The notes: a model not told the origin generated them from the sequence alone. A stretch of 64,000 bases of DNA from Aplectana chamaeleonis (GCA_029168955.1 JAPDOI010000362.1:496001-560000); one strand, 5' to 3'. Positions 1-12,551 are shown, numbered from the stretch's first letter. Translations and numbers: made by a program.

Positions 1-3000
1 AAAGCAACGGGTGAAAACATGTATGTGTGTTAGAAAAAAGTTCTCTGAAACTTACGTGGATCAGGATTTGCATTGCTCGTCGTTGGTGTAGTAGTTATTG
101 TCGTTGTTGTGGTTGGTGTAGTGGTTGTTGTAGTTGGTCTGGTGGTTGTTGTAGTTGGTGTAGTGGTTGTTGTTGTTGTTGGTGTAGTGGTTGTTGTAGT
201 AGTACTTGTTGTTTTAGTTGGTATAGTACTAATAGTAGTTCTTTCTTTCACACACAGGTAGTCTTCGCACATGGCTGGTGTTATTTTTCTGCATCCGAGT
301 GAAGATGAGCACGTATCACTCGATTCCGGATAAATGATATGCCCAGTTCTGGGGTTTCTAAAAAAATAGCGCTATGATACTTGCTGAAATCGAAAATCGA
401 TTTAAACATTCCTCCTGCTGGGGATTTGTGATATCCGAAAAACTCTTCATTTATCTCTATAACGATGACTCACCACTCAAAAGCACAGAGCAGTCAAAGA
501 TCTATCTTTTTGAGTTTCATGCTGATCTTAGAGAGGATCGCACCATACCTGTATCTCTGTAATGATTCAGAGCACCCTATGACCGGAAATAAGACTCCCT
601 AGAAAATTCATCTTCTTTACTGGCAAACTTTTGGTGGACGTGTTTCCTCAGGCTCGTATTTTTCTTCCGCTGTCCCTCAAAGGTGCGGTGCAACATTCAT
701 CTATTCATTTATTGAAGCCAAAAGCTAAAAAAAATGTATAAAAAACAAAACGTTTATAAACCGTCATTGGTCGGGCGATATAAAAAATACTGGTTGCGGA
801 AGAGTGAACAAAATTCGTGCAGTAAATCGCGCTATTATTGAAATGCAGTCAAGATTGGTAAATATTTGATCTGTCGGACTTTTTATCTCTCACCAGTACT
901 GCATACCTATTTGACCGCGATGGGATCTACTATCGCCTAAGCACTCCGCTAGTTATCCATTCACGGGCGGGCTCTGTATCTGAAGAGCCTTTTCAAACTG
1001 ACCCTCACCCAGGGCGATTGCGGAGGAAGCAGAGCAGTCAGGCCAGCAGCAGTGAGTGTTTCAGGTAGATAATGAAATAAGTTATAGATAGTTTGTAGAC
1101 TAATAGCACAGATTAGTCATGCAACTGCGTTGGCGAGACAACAGCACCGAAAAGAAAGAGACAGCTCGGCAAGGAAGCGAAAATCCAAAAAGAGGTTAAA
1201 TTCTTTCATCCTAACAATTCTCATTGTTACGTGAATGTTGGTTTTCCCTATTTCAATTAACATGTCACATTTCTACCTGCTCTGTCTGCTCAAATTTCAG
1301 TTTTAGCGTCCCGTGTGGGCTAGTCAAATAAGGAAATGCCTTAAAAGAGTCTTCGAAATTGTTCTGAATGAAAGCTTTTTTATTGATTTTTCCTTACAAA
1401 TTTTCTTTAGGTTTCATATTTTCACTATATTATACAAAGAGAATGTCATTTTTCATTTGGTGTTTGGTGCTCTCATTATGGGCATTTACGTTATTTTGAT
1501 GCGTTTCGCTCTCTTCCAATTAGTGGACTCGTATTCCCGTTTCTTTGACTCTATAATTTGCTCTCTCTCTTAATTATTTTCTCTCCCGTTATTTTTAATC
1601 CGCTATTCGGCCATTTTTGGAAAAATTATCCATTATCCGGTTTTTTGAAACCAATATCCGCTCATCTTCAATGATTGTCCTCCTCATTCTTCGAAGAAGA
1701 CTGTTGCAGCAGGCAACCGTGCTGGGACCACGTGGTCCTAGCACGGTTTCGAGTGGCGTCTGTGTCTCAAGAGTGGTTCTCGCAGCTGCCGAACAGATTT
1801 TGACTCTGATTAAGAGATCATATGCAATAATTACTGGACTCACCTCTGATTATAGACACACATAACGCGAGTGGTCGTATCACAGTCTTTCGTATAACAT
1901 CCAACTGCTGTAGTTAGCGCTTGTATCATCTGCATGGGATGAGTTATGATTAGAATTACTAAGGTAAGACAAAGCAATTTAGATGATCTGAAAGCTACTT
2001 ACATTTGCAAATTGCTCAGCTCCCAAGTTACTACTCCAAACATTGTCTCGTGGCCAATTCACTTTCTTCACTTGCTGTGACCATAGTTGTAGCGCTTGCT
2101 CGAGAAAGTTGCCAGTATTGCCACCATAACTGAAATTTCGGAATGCTCTATTTATTTTGTAATGCGCGATTTCTCTGTAGTATAATCCTTTCAGAACGAA
2201 CGTGAGACGACTGAACCCTTCGTGAGATGGATTGATTACATTGCCTGCGCAGTTATCAATTGCTTGTATCGCAGTCTCTTCAAGATCACAACTATATTCC
2301 TGCAAAAAAAAAGACTTCTTCACATCGACATTTCCGTATTCTACACTGTCTTGATGCAACCACATAGCCTGATCGATTTTTTGTTTCAAAGAGCATTGCT
2401 TGGCTTGGAGTGAGCAAGTAACACTTTCAACAAATTTGAGCAAGGTTCATTCAAGATTTTGGCCCCTAAGACGGTGGATCAGAACGTTTCGTCTTCATTC
2501 TCTTGCCGTTGAGTGTGTAGTTGGGCGTGGATAACTAGACGGAACTCTTGCTAAAAGAGAACCTTGGAGCACATATGTAATGCAAACCTGAAGGTTCCGT
2601 TTGAATACCTAATCAAAACGTGATATAGGGCTGCTTGCAAGAAAACTTTCTGTTTGTATCATCTTAAATTGTCGGCAGCCATCTAACCATCTTCGAGTCG
2701 GACTTATCAAGTTTCTTGAATCGTTGAACGGCTTGTGGCAGTTGAGGTAACTATGTTTCAATCAGATTGTTGTCAAAGTCTTGCCTTGAACACTTCGATC
2801 AACTGTCTCTTTCAGATATGCCGTTCTGTACGATTTGAATACTCCATATCACCGTCGATAATGATGCTACCCACCTACACGCAGCAACCGTTAACTATTT
2901 TCGCTGGGGTCTTGCTGTTATAAAGGAGATTATAGTTTCAATGTTTTGCCTATACTACATACGCAGCCGAAACGCGGCTCGACACAACGACTACGTTCAG

Positions 3001-6000
3001 ATAACTGTTTGTTCCCTACGGAGCGCTCGAGCATCGTCCTGAATTAAAACTGACAAACACTCGCCATCAAGCCAGGCCTCGCAATTTAGGCCATCAAAAC
3101 ATACATGCCGTCTTTCTGATCCACCGAATTCTGATCGGTCGGTGAAGCGATGAGGAGAGCCGGCAAAAGATGGACAAGAAGAACGGGCAGATGAACCCCT
3201 AAAGGGGTTTGCGTTTTTAAGGGATCCGCGCGTTCGATAAGCAAATGTTTTGATGGCTTAAGTGAGACAAATTCTGCTGTTTGTCATCGTTCTGGATCAC
3301 AAGCAATATTTCCAAAGCCAGCGCCCATAACTAGCTCATCCAGGGTCTGCAATGTAAACATTTGTTATTGATTTCACTTCTTAGGTATCACTACAGCCGG
3401 CCTGCTTTTTATTATGTTGGCGATATCGTAGCTAACTCGATTGATATCGATATCATCCTTACCATTGTTGACCTCCGATATATTCGGACAGACTGTATAC
3501 GCCAGCGATTGCCGGCGTTGCTCGGCAGTGTTTGACCTATGCGTGTCAGCATTTCAGCTACAAGACGCTCAACTATGGACGGAGCTCTCCTCTTCACCTT
3601 ATGTCGATTCGCAAACATTGTGATGGGCGCGATTGGCTAGTACACATGGCTACTGCCCAATCATATGGAACCACGATGTGGTAGATGACACTCTATGACC
3701 GAACTCAAAGGAGGCCAAATCTTTTGTTTATGCTTTATCTGCAGTGTCTCACTGGAACAAACTTTGGTCTGTTAAGTGGGTAATCGTAACTGCTATGCTA
3801 ATGGGTGATCGCACCTTCGCGGAACGTCTGCTCTGGTCCAGCTTTCTAGCAGTGGCAGTGACTTCACCGAATATCAATGTGACGGTTAAAAGGGTTGTGA
3901 TAGGAGGAAGCGCTCTAGCTTAGGGGAAGTGATGGAGTAGCAGTGGTTTCGCCTCTCAAACCCAATGTTCACCATGAAGATCACACTCGAGTGCGAGAGT
4001 ACGACTTAAAAATGAAGTTATCTGCGCATGAGTAGACCTTCAGTGAAGAAACATCGTCAGGAAACGCTCAGAAAAAAGATAAAGCGATGGTTTCTAGCAA
4101 ACAAACTGGTTCAGAGCGCGGAAGAGCTCCCGCGCCCTGCTGGTTTCGGAATTTCGGCGCATTGATCAGGTTTGACCTATCGGAGTTGTTTTGGAATTCG
4201 CCATCAAAGACGTGCGCAGCCGTACAAGCTGGTCAGAACCGGAGGGGGGGAGAGGTTTGGCTAGGCGGAAACCGTAGGCGTGACGGGCTCACGAAATCTC
4301 CGCTACGTGACCATTTTGCCTTGTTCCGGTCTTTTCTCACAGCTTTTTTTGGCCTTACATCCTTCAGCATCTGCCAGCATAGTGTTTCGCATTGAAACTT
4401 CGAGAACGAGATATATGGTGAGCACGGCCTTGAGAATTATGGTTTCCAAGAGATAAGAGTATTTTCGGTTAACCACTCATTTTACTGAATGGCTTCCCAG
4501 AGATATAGCCTTGCCGCCCAACTTCAGCGAGATGGACAACTTTGCAGAATTATCATTACTTCGGAAATCCTCAGACGCTGATTGGCGTTTTGTCTAGGCC
4601 TGTGGTGTACGATAATTAGAGGGGTAGACATGTTAGAAGAGGAGAAGAGCACTTTACAGACATAGGGGGATCTATTTTTCGATATAATCGATCATCCTGT
4701 GTTTGCCATTGAAACAGAGCGATGAGTTACAAGAAGTTGATTTCTATCAAAAAGAACATCTCTGCGCTGGGCAAAACCCACGGCATTGTCCCCATTGCAG
4801 GGTGCTACAACTTCATGACCCCTATGATTTTTTTTGGTAAAATTAAAGAACCCACCATTTTATACATTTCGCTGCTCTTCGACATAGATTTCCCACCCTT
4901 ATCCGTCATTTCTCCAGTAGCAACATCCGTGCGAAGGTTGTTGTGATACTTCAAAGCTTCTTCTCTCTGCGCGTCCGTGAACGCAGTTGAGTTGCACCCG
5001 AAACTTGACGTTGGTATAGTTGTTGTTGGTGTTGTTGTAGTTGGTGTAGTAGGAGTAGGAGTGGTAGAAGAAGTGGTGGATCTTGTTGTTTCAAGTTCCT
5101 TCACACAGAGATCGGCCACGCACTTTGCCGGTGTTATTTCTGTGCACCCGATCCCAGTCGTAGGGTCACAAGGATCGGTCGAATTGACATAAACTTGCTG
5201 TCCATCAACTGAGTTCCTAAAAAAACTTGTTTTGTTTTGTTTTGTTCATTACGTCACTCAAGGCAAACGTCATATACAGGTCATAAAAGGGCGAAATTCT
5301 TTTGGTTAATACGCGTGCTGGTGCGGAGCGGAGGTTAGAGACAGTGAGAGAGCGTAGGGCAGACGGAGGGCGAGGCGTCGCGCGCGCCGCTCGCTCCTCG
5401 AGTGATGTGAATTACGACGTTTTATAGAGGATACACATAAATAAATACATACCCACACATGAATAGAATTATTAAGAGATGATGATTTCTAAGACATAAA
5501 AAATGGGGAGCAAAAAAGTGTATATGGCATATTACTGCATCAATAACTTGCAGGCGAAATTGCGTTCAGAACGTTTGAGTTTGAGCGGCGAGGTCTAGCA
5601 CTTCGTGAGCTTTATGTATATCTAGCCTGAGCGGTTTGTAAAGAATCTAGATCGCAGGGAGGTTCTAGCTCTCTGGAAGGTGATCTTATTTCTCCCAGCA
5701 CGAGTGATCGATGGAAGCCAGGTGAAAAAGTTATTCACTTTCACTTCAATTACTCCATTCTGTGAGCATCTTGTGCACTATGCACGCGTCAAACATTGCC
5801 CATCGGGTTCCTAATAAAGGAATGGTTTAAAAACGGAGGTTCCCGACTCAAATAGCGGTCGAATGTAGGTGGTGTAAGCAAGAAGGAGAGTCTACTTATT
5901 CCTAGAAGCTAATCTATCAGAAATTCTATATACTCTCCCAGGGCGTTTCTTGATAATGCAGTCCAATATTGTGAAAAATCAAGTTCGTCATTGTAAGTAA

Positions 6001-9000
6001 GTCCATGATCCTTCATATTGTTAGCGCGAACAATTGGTGATCCTTCGATTTTTTTAGCGTTATTGTTCTCAGAAGATCCAATTCTCATATGTACACTTTT
6101 TGCTGGCGATGAACCTGACTGTCATTCTTTGTTTGTTTGTTTGCTTGTTTGTGAAGGTAGCTGTTAAGTTTTCTGTAATTGCTAAGTAGTAATTGTTGTT
6201 GAGTAGTAATTGTTATTGTGAGTAGTAGTAATTGTTGTTTAGTAATAATTGTTATGTTTCTGAGTAGTCTATCTGTAGTGTTGCTCTAATCATACCAGAC
6301 TCTGTTATCAGAAATAAATATGCCCCCTTGGTCACACTACCGGTTCACTTTTTGGGTGCACTCCCTTGCAAATGTTATTTACAGATTGGTTCGCCGAGAA
6401 ATGTTCAGGGCGGAGCTAGGTTTCCACCACCGACGTCAGCCTTTTTTAGACTTGAAACGCAGTGTTCGCTCGAGCGGGCCAGTTGAATTTGCATTGATTT
6501 CAGCATACTTGGTTTCGACGGTTTTCGGAGAGGATTCCATAGTTCGGGTGGACTCTAATCTGAACCCATGTTACCGACGAAGCGCAACCAAGTAAACTAG
6601 GGAATAGAACCGGTGGGCTAGATGGTGATCAGCATGTGGCCCAAAGCCCGATCAAACGTTGTGCCAGAAGGGACTCACATGGTCGACCTACTGTGTGTTA
6701 GCCGGGCGCGTTGACATGTCATCACTCGCGCGACCACCGACCGCGCACCTCGGCTTTACTGGCCCCGTTTCCATACTAGGGTTGCGTGACTATGTAGCCA
6801 ACGGGTTAGGTTCCTTTCCCTGAGTCAGCGCTTCGTTTCTTTCTCACTGTAAAGTTCACAATGTCCATGGTCTTACGTGTTCCATAACATCTGGCACACA
6901 TTTTCGCAAATCCCAGAGCAACTTTTGTGCTTAGAAAGCTCTTTTGATTGACCAATGCGGATAGGAAATTCGAGTTTATCCGTTTATATATGGTGGGACG
7001 ATCAGCTTTACTGCAAAGATGGACTTGTTTCTCTTTCTTTGTCGCTCAAGCCCCATATTGCTAATTCAATTCCTAGCGTCCGAGAAATGTGCTCCAGAAT
7101 TTGTACGCATGCCCTAGAACTTGTCAGAGTGACGTTGTCGCTAGCGCCATCCTCAATACCGGTCCACCGATTTTGCCTATTTCTTCGAATTGTCAGGAAC
7201 AAACTCCAGAAAGTCATCAGAATAAAATTAGTGAGTAACTTCAACTATAACAGCCGGAAATTGTAAGTTTGGGTACCTAGTAAAAAGCAAGAGTATTGAA
7301 GAACATAGCGCTCTGGTATGATCACACCGTGACAACCATTGCATGTTGCCTTCAGTAAATAATAGAGTTACATGTATAACAAATATGGGACTTACATCTG
7401 ATCATAGACACACATAACGCGTATGCTTCTAGCACAGTCTTTCATATAACAACCAACTGCTGTAGTTTTCCCTTGAATCATCTGTGTAGGTTGCATTACG
7501 ATAGGGTCGACTATGAACTGTCGGAACGACTCCAATCATCCTAACAATGCTCACATTTGCAAATTCTTTAGCTGCCAAGCTGGGACTCCAAACATTGTCC
7601 TTGGGCCAATTTACAACTTTCACTTGTCGTGACCACTCTAGTATGGCTTCGAAGATAAAGTCAAGAGAGTTGCCGCTGGAGCTGAAATTCCGGAGTTCTC
7701 TTCTAGCTTTAGAGTGCGTGACTTCTATGTCTTATGACGTCTTCAAAACATACAATATAAGATTAAATCCTTTGTCTGCTGGCCCGTATACAACGTCTGC
7801 GCAATTATCTATTTCTTGTATTGCAGCATCTTCAAGTTCACAACTATATTTCTGCAAAAGAAGAGAGTTTACCTATTCGGCATTGAGTGTCCTATATAAA
7901 CTGAACCACTTGTTTCTGGTGATAGTTCTTGTTTTTTTGAAAAGCACGTATTATGGGTAAAAAATTTCGACCTGCCAAAAAATGTTCATTAAACGTTTTA
8001 GTCCCTAAGCAGTGCACAATCGTCAAGTGCGTCTTTTTTTACTTCTGTGATTCACACCTCTCGATCAACCAGAGTAGATATTAAGTGAATTGCCGACAAA
8101 GTCGACGGGATTCTCATCCACAAAAACACGTTGGGTCACAAAACATGAGTGTTGTACCCAAACGAAGGTTTGGATAGAAATTCGATCAAGGCATGCAGAG
8201 CTCTTTTCCAGAAGGACCTTCTCTGTATGCAGTTTCAAAGTGTTATCAACGATTCAACCATCGTGTGGTCGGCCTTATTGAGTTTCTAAAAGTGTAGTAC
8301 AGCTTGCGAAAGTGCAACTATGTCTCAATCGACCTGCTGTACTAGTCGCGCCTCGGTAACCTTAAGCAACTGTCTATTCCAGCCATACCGATATGTTTCC
8401 GTCGGACACTCTATGACTTGCTAGAGCCACAACCCACCTACATCAGAATGCGCAATATAGCATGGCTCGTGTCCCTTCGAAAAAGTCCAGCATCAATGAC
8501 CTATTTCGCAATAAAATCGGTTCAGAGGGCCCAGTTCGGATTAACCAACTTTGGCAATGCTGCGCCTGCAAACTACAGACCCAGGACAAAGGTTTTGTAT
8601 AAAGTTAACGCTCAGTTAACTTGTAATTGAGGAACCGCTAAGTCGGTAATTACATTAATGTGACTTTGATGCCAAAGTGACAACCTATTCACAGATGGCC
8701 AGACTCGAAATTCCAAAAAGCGCTAGGATACCTAAAACGCAAAATGGTATTGTGTGTCAGGCCATATCTGCGTAATACAAGCCCTGCAAAGACTTAGTTG
8801 ATCTGGGAGAGCCATCTAGGAGAGACACGTGTTCTCAAAGCTCAAGTAACTGCATATCAGCACTTCTGGTGTCTGTAGCTTAGAGTCAGGATGCGACCAT
8901 GAAGAGTAGGCTAAGACGAGAGATTGTACATGATTGAATGATTTTCGTCATAGCGGAATTGGATCACTAATCTCAATGAACCTTCTGATAGTTCTAAAGA

Positions 9001-9286
9001 ACGTACCATTTTATACATCTCATCGCTTTTTGGGAGCGGCACGCCCATAGAATCCGCCACTTTACCAGTAGCAACACTTGTGCGAAGGTAGTTGTGAGTC
9101 TTCAGAGCTCGTTCTCGCACAGCATCTGTCAATGCCGTCGAGGTACACCCGAATGTTGATGTTGAATGGTAAGCACATACCACCTTAAAGAAGCGTTTGT
9201 TTGTACCTGAAATGAGAACTGTTGATATAGGCAATGCAACTCACCGCCAGTAAGACTAATAGTCCCAAAGCATGAAGAGCCGACAT
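1..9286 (-). CDS. Gene A: multi-CAP-domain secreted ASP/VAL protein, 3' part outside the window
   Basis: Spliced minus-strand gene, start codon at 9286. Exons: 9245-9286, 9007-9183, 7555-7851, 7396-7481, 4856-5216, 2003-2299, 1844-1929, 56-357. All junctions are GT..AG and phases are compatible, giving 549 codons plus one base up to the last visible donor. Order: signal peptide (exon 1 encodes MSALHALGLLVLLA), CAP1, a 29-residue Thr/Pro linker, CAP2, a 54-residue Thr linker. Exon 8 ends in NPDP, as does the equivalent linker exon of gene C, where a CAP3 domain follows, so CAP3 is expected left of the window. An in-frame TAA (7732-7734, codon 113) interrupts CAP1, so the copy is either a pseudogene, carries an assembly error, or is rescued by skipping exon 3. 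CAP proteins of this kind are secreted by parasitic nematodes; no molecular activity can be read from the sequence. Confidence 0.85.
56..357 (-). CDS. Gene A exon 8: CAP2 end and linker 2
   Basis: 100 codons with one phase base at each end, from an acceptor at 358 to a GTAAGT donor at 50-55. It starts NPRTGHIIYPESSDTC, runs through CRKITPAMCEDYLCVKER, and then gives about 54 residues of Thr with Pro at every fourth to eighth position, ending SNANPDP. Thr/Pro tracts of this type are heavily O-glycosylated in mucin-like proteins (family knowledge). The plus strand reads as Val/Gly or Cys/Ser-rich ORFs, which are shadows. Confidence 0.88.
358..1843 (-). other. Gene A intron 7
   Basis: 1486 bp. 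It contains the palindrome at 1715-1748 and AT-rich DNA alignable to gene B intron 7 (24024-24742), which is half as long. Bases 680-1590 have no counterpart there and no recognised content. Confidence 0.7.
1715..1748. repeat. 34-bp palindrome in gene A intron 7
   Basis: Arms of 17 bases (AACCGTGCT ... AGCACGGTT) meet at a central CACGTG with one mismatch. An identical copy lies at 24614-24647 in the equivalent intron of gene B. Confidence 0.8.
1844..2299 (-). CDS. Gene A exons 6-7: CAP2 core
   Basis: Exon 6 (2003-2299, 99 codons, open throughout) begins EYSCDLEETAIQAIDNC and ends WSSNLGAEQFAN. Exon 7 (1844-1929) encodes MIQALTTAVGCYTKDC and VMCVYNQ. A 73-bp intron separates them. Size and phases equal CAP1 exons 3-4, so CAP2 arose from CAP1 by internal duplication (inference). 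The usual CAP GH(Y/F)TQ motif, which supplies the second cavity His, is replaced by QFAN-MIQ. Confidence 0.9.
2300..4855 (-). other. Gene A intron 5
   Basis: 2556 bp. Blocks near 2700-3260 and 4420-4560 align with gene B intron 5. The part 3263-4420 is unique to gene A and may be an unrelated insertion. No exon was found. Confidence 0.65.
4856..5216 (-). CDS. Gene A exon 5: CAP1 end, linker 1 and CAP2 start
   Basis: 120 codons plus one phase base. It starts NSVDGQQVYVNSTDPCDP, the C-terminal Cys-rich tail of CAP1, ending at DLCVKE. A short linker of about 29 residues follows, made of Thr with Pro and Ser. CAP2 then opens with SFGCNSTAFTDAQREEALKY, HNNLR, and ends SEMYKM before the donor at 4855. 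One exon therefore bridges two CAP domains. The same exon in gene B has a linker of about 98 residues, so only the repeat length differs. Confidence 0.9.
5217..7395 (-). other. Gene A intron 4
   Basis: 2179 bp. It holds a degenerate GTAGTAATTGTT repeat (about 6180-6270) and a stretch (6320-7260) alignable to 30540-31500 of gene B intron 4. The short ORFs there are not conserved. Confidence 0.65.
7396..9286 (-). CDS. Gene A exons 1-4: signal peptide and CAP1, with premature stop
   Basis: Exon 1 (9245-9286) is a 14-codon hydrophobic leader. The acceptor that keeps the frame is the CTTTAAG at 9184-9190, joining the leader to VVCAYHSTSTFGC. An earlier TTTCAG would shift the frame. Exon 2 (9007-9183) holds the CAP start, including ALKTHNYLR with the conserved His-Asn. 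Exon 3 (7555-7851, 99 codons, phase 0 on both sides) starts KYSCELEDAA and ends NVWSPSLAAKEFAN. Its codon 40 is TAA where gene B has TTA (Leu). Exon 4 (7396-7481) carries TTAVGC and VMCVYDQ, the Cys-rich end of the fold. The two short introns (61 and 73 bp) are typical of nematodes. Confidence 0.85.
7852..9006 (-). other. Gene A intron 2
   Basis: 1155 bp, aligning along its length with gene B intron 2 minus the LINE. No gene seen. Confidence 0.65.
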
Positions 9287-9320
9287 GTCGACTGCTTTAT
9301 TCTGATGTGCCGCAGAGCCT

Positions 9321-9330
9321 CCTTTTTATA
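9321..9330 (-). promoter_or_regulatory. Gene A TATA box
   Basis: TATAAAAAGG on the minus strand, 35 bases before the ATG. The same ten bases sit at the same distance in genes B and C. The flanking 150-200 bp (about 9331-9480) is conserved in all three genes, marking it as shared promoter DNA. The spacing implies a very short 5' UTR. Confidence 0.7.
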
Positions 9331-9855
9331 CTGCATACTGACACTCTGACTGCATGGCAATCCCGACCATGGTAGAGTACGATGAAAGGTCATACAAAAT
9401 GAAATGAAAAGGCACAAATCAGAATAGCCGGCCACAACTCAGTCTAAGCTGCTGCATGATGCAATATCCAATGGAGGTGAGACCGAATCCATGAGCTATT
9501 CGGGGAAGGAGTGTCATCGCCCTGAACTATCGTGAAGGATATCATCATCATTCGTGCGTCAGCAATGTTTTAGCTGGTTCAATTATCCAGCTGGGATGAT
9601 CAAGGAAACAGAAGAAAGAGGGTCGTCCATCTATAGCTTTGTGGCTTGCATGACCTTTATTATTCATTACCTATTCTGTTAATCTTCTAGTCCTAGAAAT
9701 CAATTCTGTATGCAAGTTCGAATCGTGAACTAGGACAGAGGCATGTCAGTTGCTTGAAATGGCCTTGGTCGTCATAGTAAACTTTTTCTCGTAGAGCTGC
9801 GAAAATGCTAGGGGCACTAAATACGAACTACCGATTGTGAGAGAAATTTTCTCAT

Positions 9856-10170
9856 TCTCGTGAAAAAGGCTATTAGGGTTACAACATGGTGCGATTTAAA
9901 GGCAACATCCATTTGTGGTCCATCAACTTCCTTCACACGGAACCACCAGAACTTGACTGCCCAAAAAAAAAATTATCATTTGGGGAAAAATTTATTTGGA
10001 TTCACAAAAAATGCACTGCTTCAATTGCGTCAAGGCGATGCTCATTGGTGTATTTAGAGCCCATGCGAATATTCTGCTGCGTGCTTCTCGAACTCTCTCA
10101 TCATAAGTGTAGAAGCATCTTTCCACAGACCTTCTTGCAAGCTTTCAACTCACAATCATTTTGGTGAAAA
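9856..10170 (-). pseudogene. Relic CAP3 exons upstream of gene A
   Basis: Two exons match gene C exons 8 and 9. The first (about 10015-10170) keeps DCEL and the later DAIEAV but has indels after DCELK that shift the frame. The second (about 9856-9960) still reads FWWFRVKEVDGP, but its donor GTAAG has become ATGAG and its acceptor AG is lost. Flanks at 9640-9855 and 10250-10700 match gene C introns 9 and 7. No relic of the last two exons was found before the gene A promoter. This is the decayed 3' part of an older array member. Confidence 0.75.
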
Positions 10171-11291
10171 TGTCGTTGGTGGCGTTCGTTCAAACACAAG
10201 AATTTAAAGCATTCTCGAGATTATCAAACATGAACTTTTGAACTTGTTTTGCTGTTTTTTATTTCGCGATTGTCATGGTGGCCAGAGGTGCCCCTTTTTC
10301 TTCGCGTACAAGCGTCGTATATCCTCACAGTAGCCTATTCCCTCTTTTGAGTCGAGAAATCGCTATCAGGTTTATAAGTCCTCTATGCCTGATTTCTCCG
10401 ATTACTATTTTGAGCAGTTTATTTGACCCGGAAAGCTTGTTTTGGACTCAGGCGTGCACTGTGTTTCCGTACGTTCATGTGTGGGAAATGAAATCTGTTT
10501 TCTTTTTTCTGTTACTAAAAGTGCTGCGTTAGAGAATGATTAGAGAAGTAGACGTCATCGAAGTCACAAAAATACTTGGAGGCGTTAGATTTCATTGGAC
10601 TCGATGGAATGACCTGCTCCTGCAGATCAGCTTTGCTTATTGCGTTGGAAAGTAACGAGACATGCTATTCATGACCACGGAATCTACTGAGGTATGACAC
10701 TCCGGGCAAAGCTAATAATAATGAAATTTTTCGAATGAAGTTGATCAGTAGGCAGACAACGTAGGGTGTGTTAGGAGAAAAAGGTACTCTCTTGCGTGGA
10801 AAGCATCTCTCCCAGTTTCTATGCTAAACTATCTTGTCTTGGGTAATGTGTCTTCTCATATTTCGCATGGCTACCGCATCTTTTTCTAATATCTCACATT
10901 TCATTTGTATTGGACTACTTCTTGGGAGACATGACTTCATTGTCATTCATAAGCTACAAAGAAAACAAGAAATGAATGCAATGGACTCGGATTGACTCGA
11001 TGCCTAACCCGATGGTGTGGGGTGGGGTTGGTTGGTAATCCTCATACGTCTTACGTGATATCAAACTAACCGTCATACAAGCTCCGACCGTGCAGCAAAT
11101 CTGATTCCAACGGCTTGTCATCGGTGGGGCTACAATTGGGATGAGAAGATTGAAAAGATGAGGTCAACATCGAAGGGTATCAGACATCCTGCTCTTGAAA
11201 GGGCATGGGCCTACGTGAGGGTGCGATGGGATTGCTAGCCGCATCTAAAGGGTGGATGATATCAGGGGTTAGCCTTTCGGTAAGGGGACGC

Positions 11292-11393
11292 ACTGACCTC
11301 TCCACAAGGGGTAATAGGTCAGGCTTCTGGCTCGTAGAAATGGTAAGCCTCTCGGCTCAGTAAGAGGCTATCCCTTTGGCTCAGTCAAAGGGT
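11292..11393. repeat. Cluster of consecutive small hairpins
   Basis: 11292-11321 pairs CTGACCT with AGGTCAG. 11346-11369 pairs AGCCTCT with AGAGGCT. 11372-11392 pairs CCCTTTG with CAAAGGG. The last two loops both contain GGCTCAGT. No ORF spans them. Confidence 0.5.
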
Positions 11394-11891
11394 CAGTATA
11401 ATTTATGATAATTTTCTTTCAAGTTGCGCGCGGGCGGCACTAAACTTTCTCACTGACCGCGAATCCATTCAGAGCTGACCGTGCACAAAAAAGAGGTTTG
11501 ACCGCCATGGACTCCGTATTCGTTGCTCAGTTGCGTCGCGATAAGTCCGCACAGTTGCCTGAAACGGAGAGGTCATTCGAACCAAGCTTCTTACTCGGAC
11601 AAAAATTAGGACCGACTACGCACATGCCTCCACCCTTAGCACCCACCGCGTTCAAAAGCCGTTTAGACCGCGCTTGATTTTGCAAAGTGCGCAAAAATCA
11701 ACACGATTCAGGATCGAACGCGCGAGTACATCCAGACGCATGGAGTAGTGTACGGTGTGTAGCGGTCGCGAACTCATTCAACTTCACGCCAGATTTTCCG
11801 AAGTGCTTGAGTAACAACGTTTTGATATTTTCCTTTGTTTTCGCATCCTTTGTTTTATCTTTTTGTGTTCCAGTATTGTTGCCATGTGCTA

Positions 11892-12551
11892 CTACAAGCT
11901 GAAATGGCTAAATGTGTTCACCATAATTTGGTCAAAAAGGTGGGAAGATTGTTGGGTAAAGTGTATTGGGATCAAAGTGAAGAGCATTGTGGAAAGTGTG
12001 TGGGGGCTCCAGTAAGGGTTAGCAGCGCTGGTGAAAACTGGACAGGGCTCCCGAAAGAGTGCTCCCATTATCGGGAAAAGTACGCAAGGATTCGAAGAAC
12101 GGGTAGGGATTGTCGTTTGGGTAAGCGCGAGAATCGCGGAGATTTGCTGGAGGTATTCAAATGGTTGGGACACCAGGGCATTCGGCAGCGACTGTAAAAC
12201 CAAACAAAACAGCTTTATGAAGACAATAAACGGTTTCCACTGATGGCTGTAGAACTCGAATATCTCAGGCACATTCCTGATCTCGGAGTGAGTACGTAAT
12301 GTGAAAGAAAAACCACGTGGTAGAATATAGCGCGCTACAACGGATACCTCGTCCAAACTCTTCATCATTGTTGGGACCGAAGTGTTTCTTGTTACTTGAC
12401 GCATGAGACCGTGTTTATGAACCGCCGGGAGCCCACCGAGAAGTTTCAAAATCCACCCGACGCTACCAGCGAGTGGTCTGCACCTTGCCGGAAGGCGTTC
12501 GTTACTACAGCCACTGATCGGAGTCACATGTGAGTTATAGGTGACACACAA
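11892..12551 (-). other. 219-codon ORF without recognisable features
   Basis: The longest open frame outside the CAP genes. It has no signal peptide, repeat or motif I know, and the plus strand is also partly open. It may be chance or a decayed transposon. A 57-codon plus ORF at 11507-11677 is equally unsupported. Confidence 0.15.

Noticed and set aside
27..302. Cys/Trp-rich plus-strand ORF resembling a Cys-rich peptide
   Set aside because: Frame artefact of the Thr repeat (exon 8 of gene A) read on the wrong strand.
9241..9250. Joining gene A exon 1 to the acceptor TTTCAG near 9208
   Set aside because: That join shifts the frame away from the CAP sequence; the later CTTTAAG acceptor keeps it and is conserved in genes B and C.
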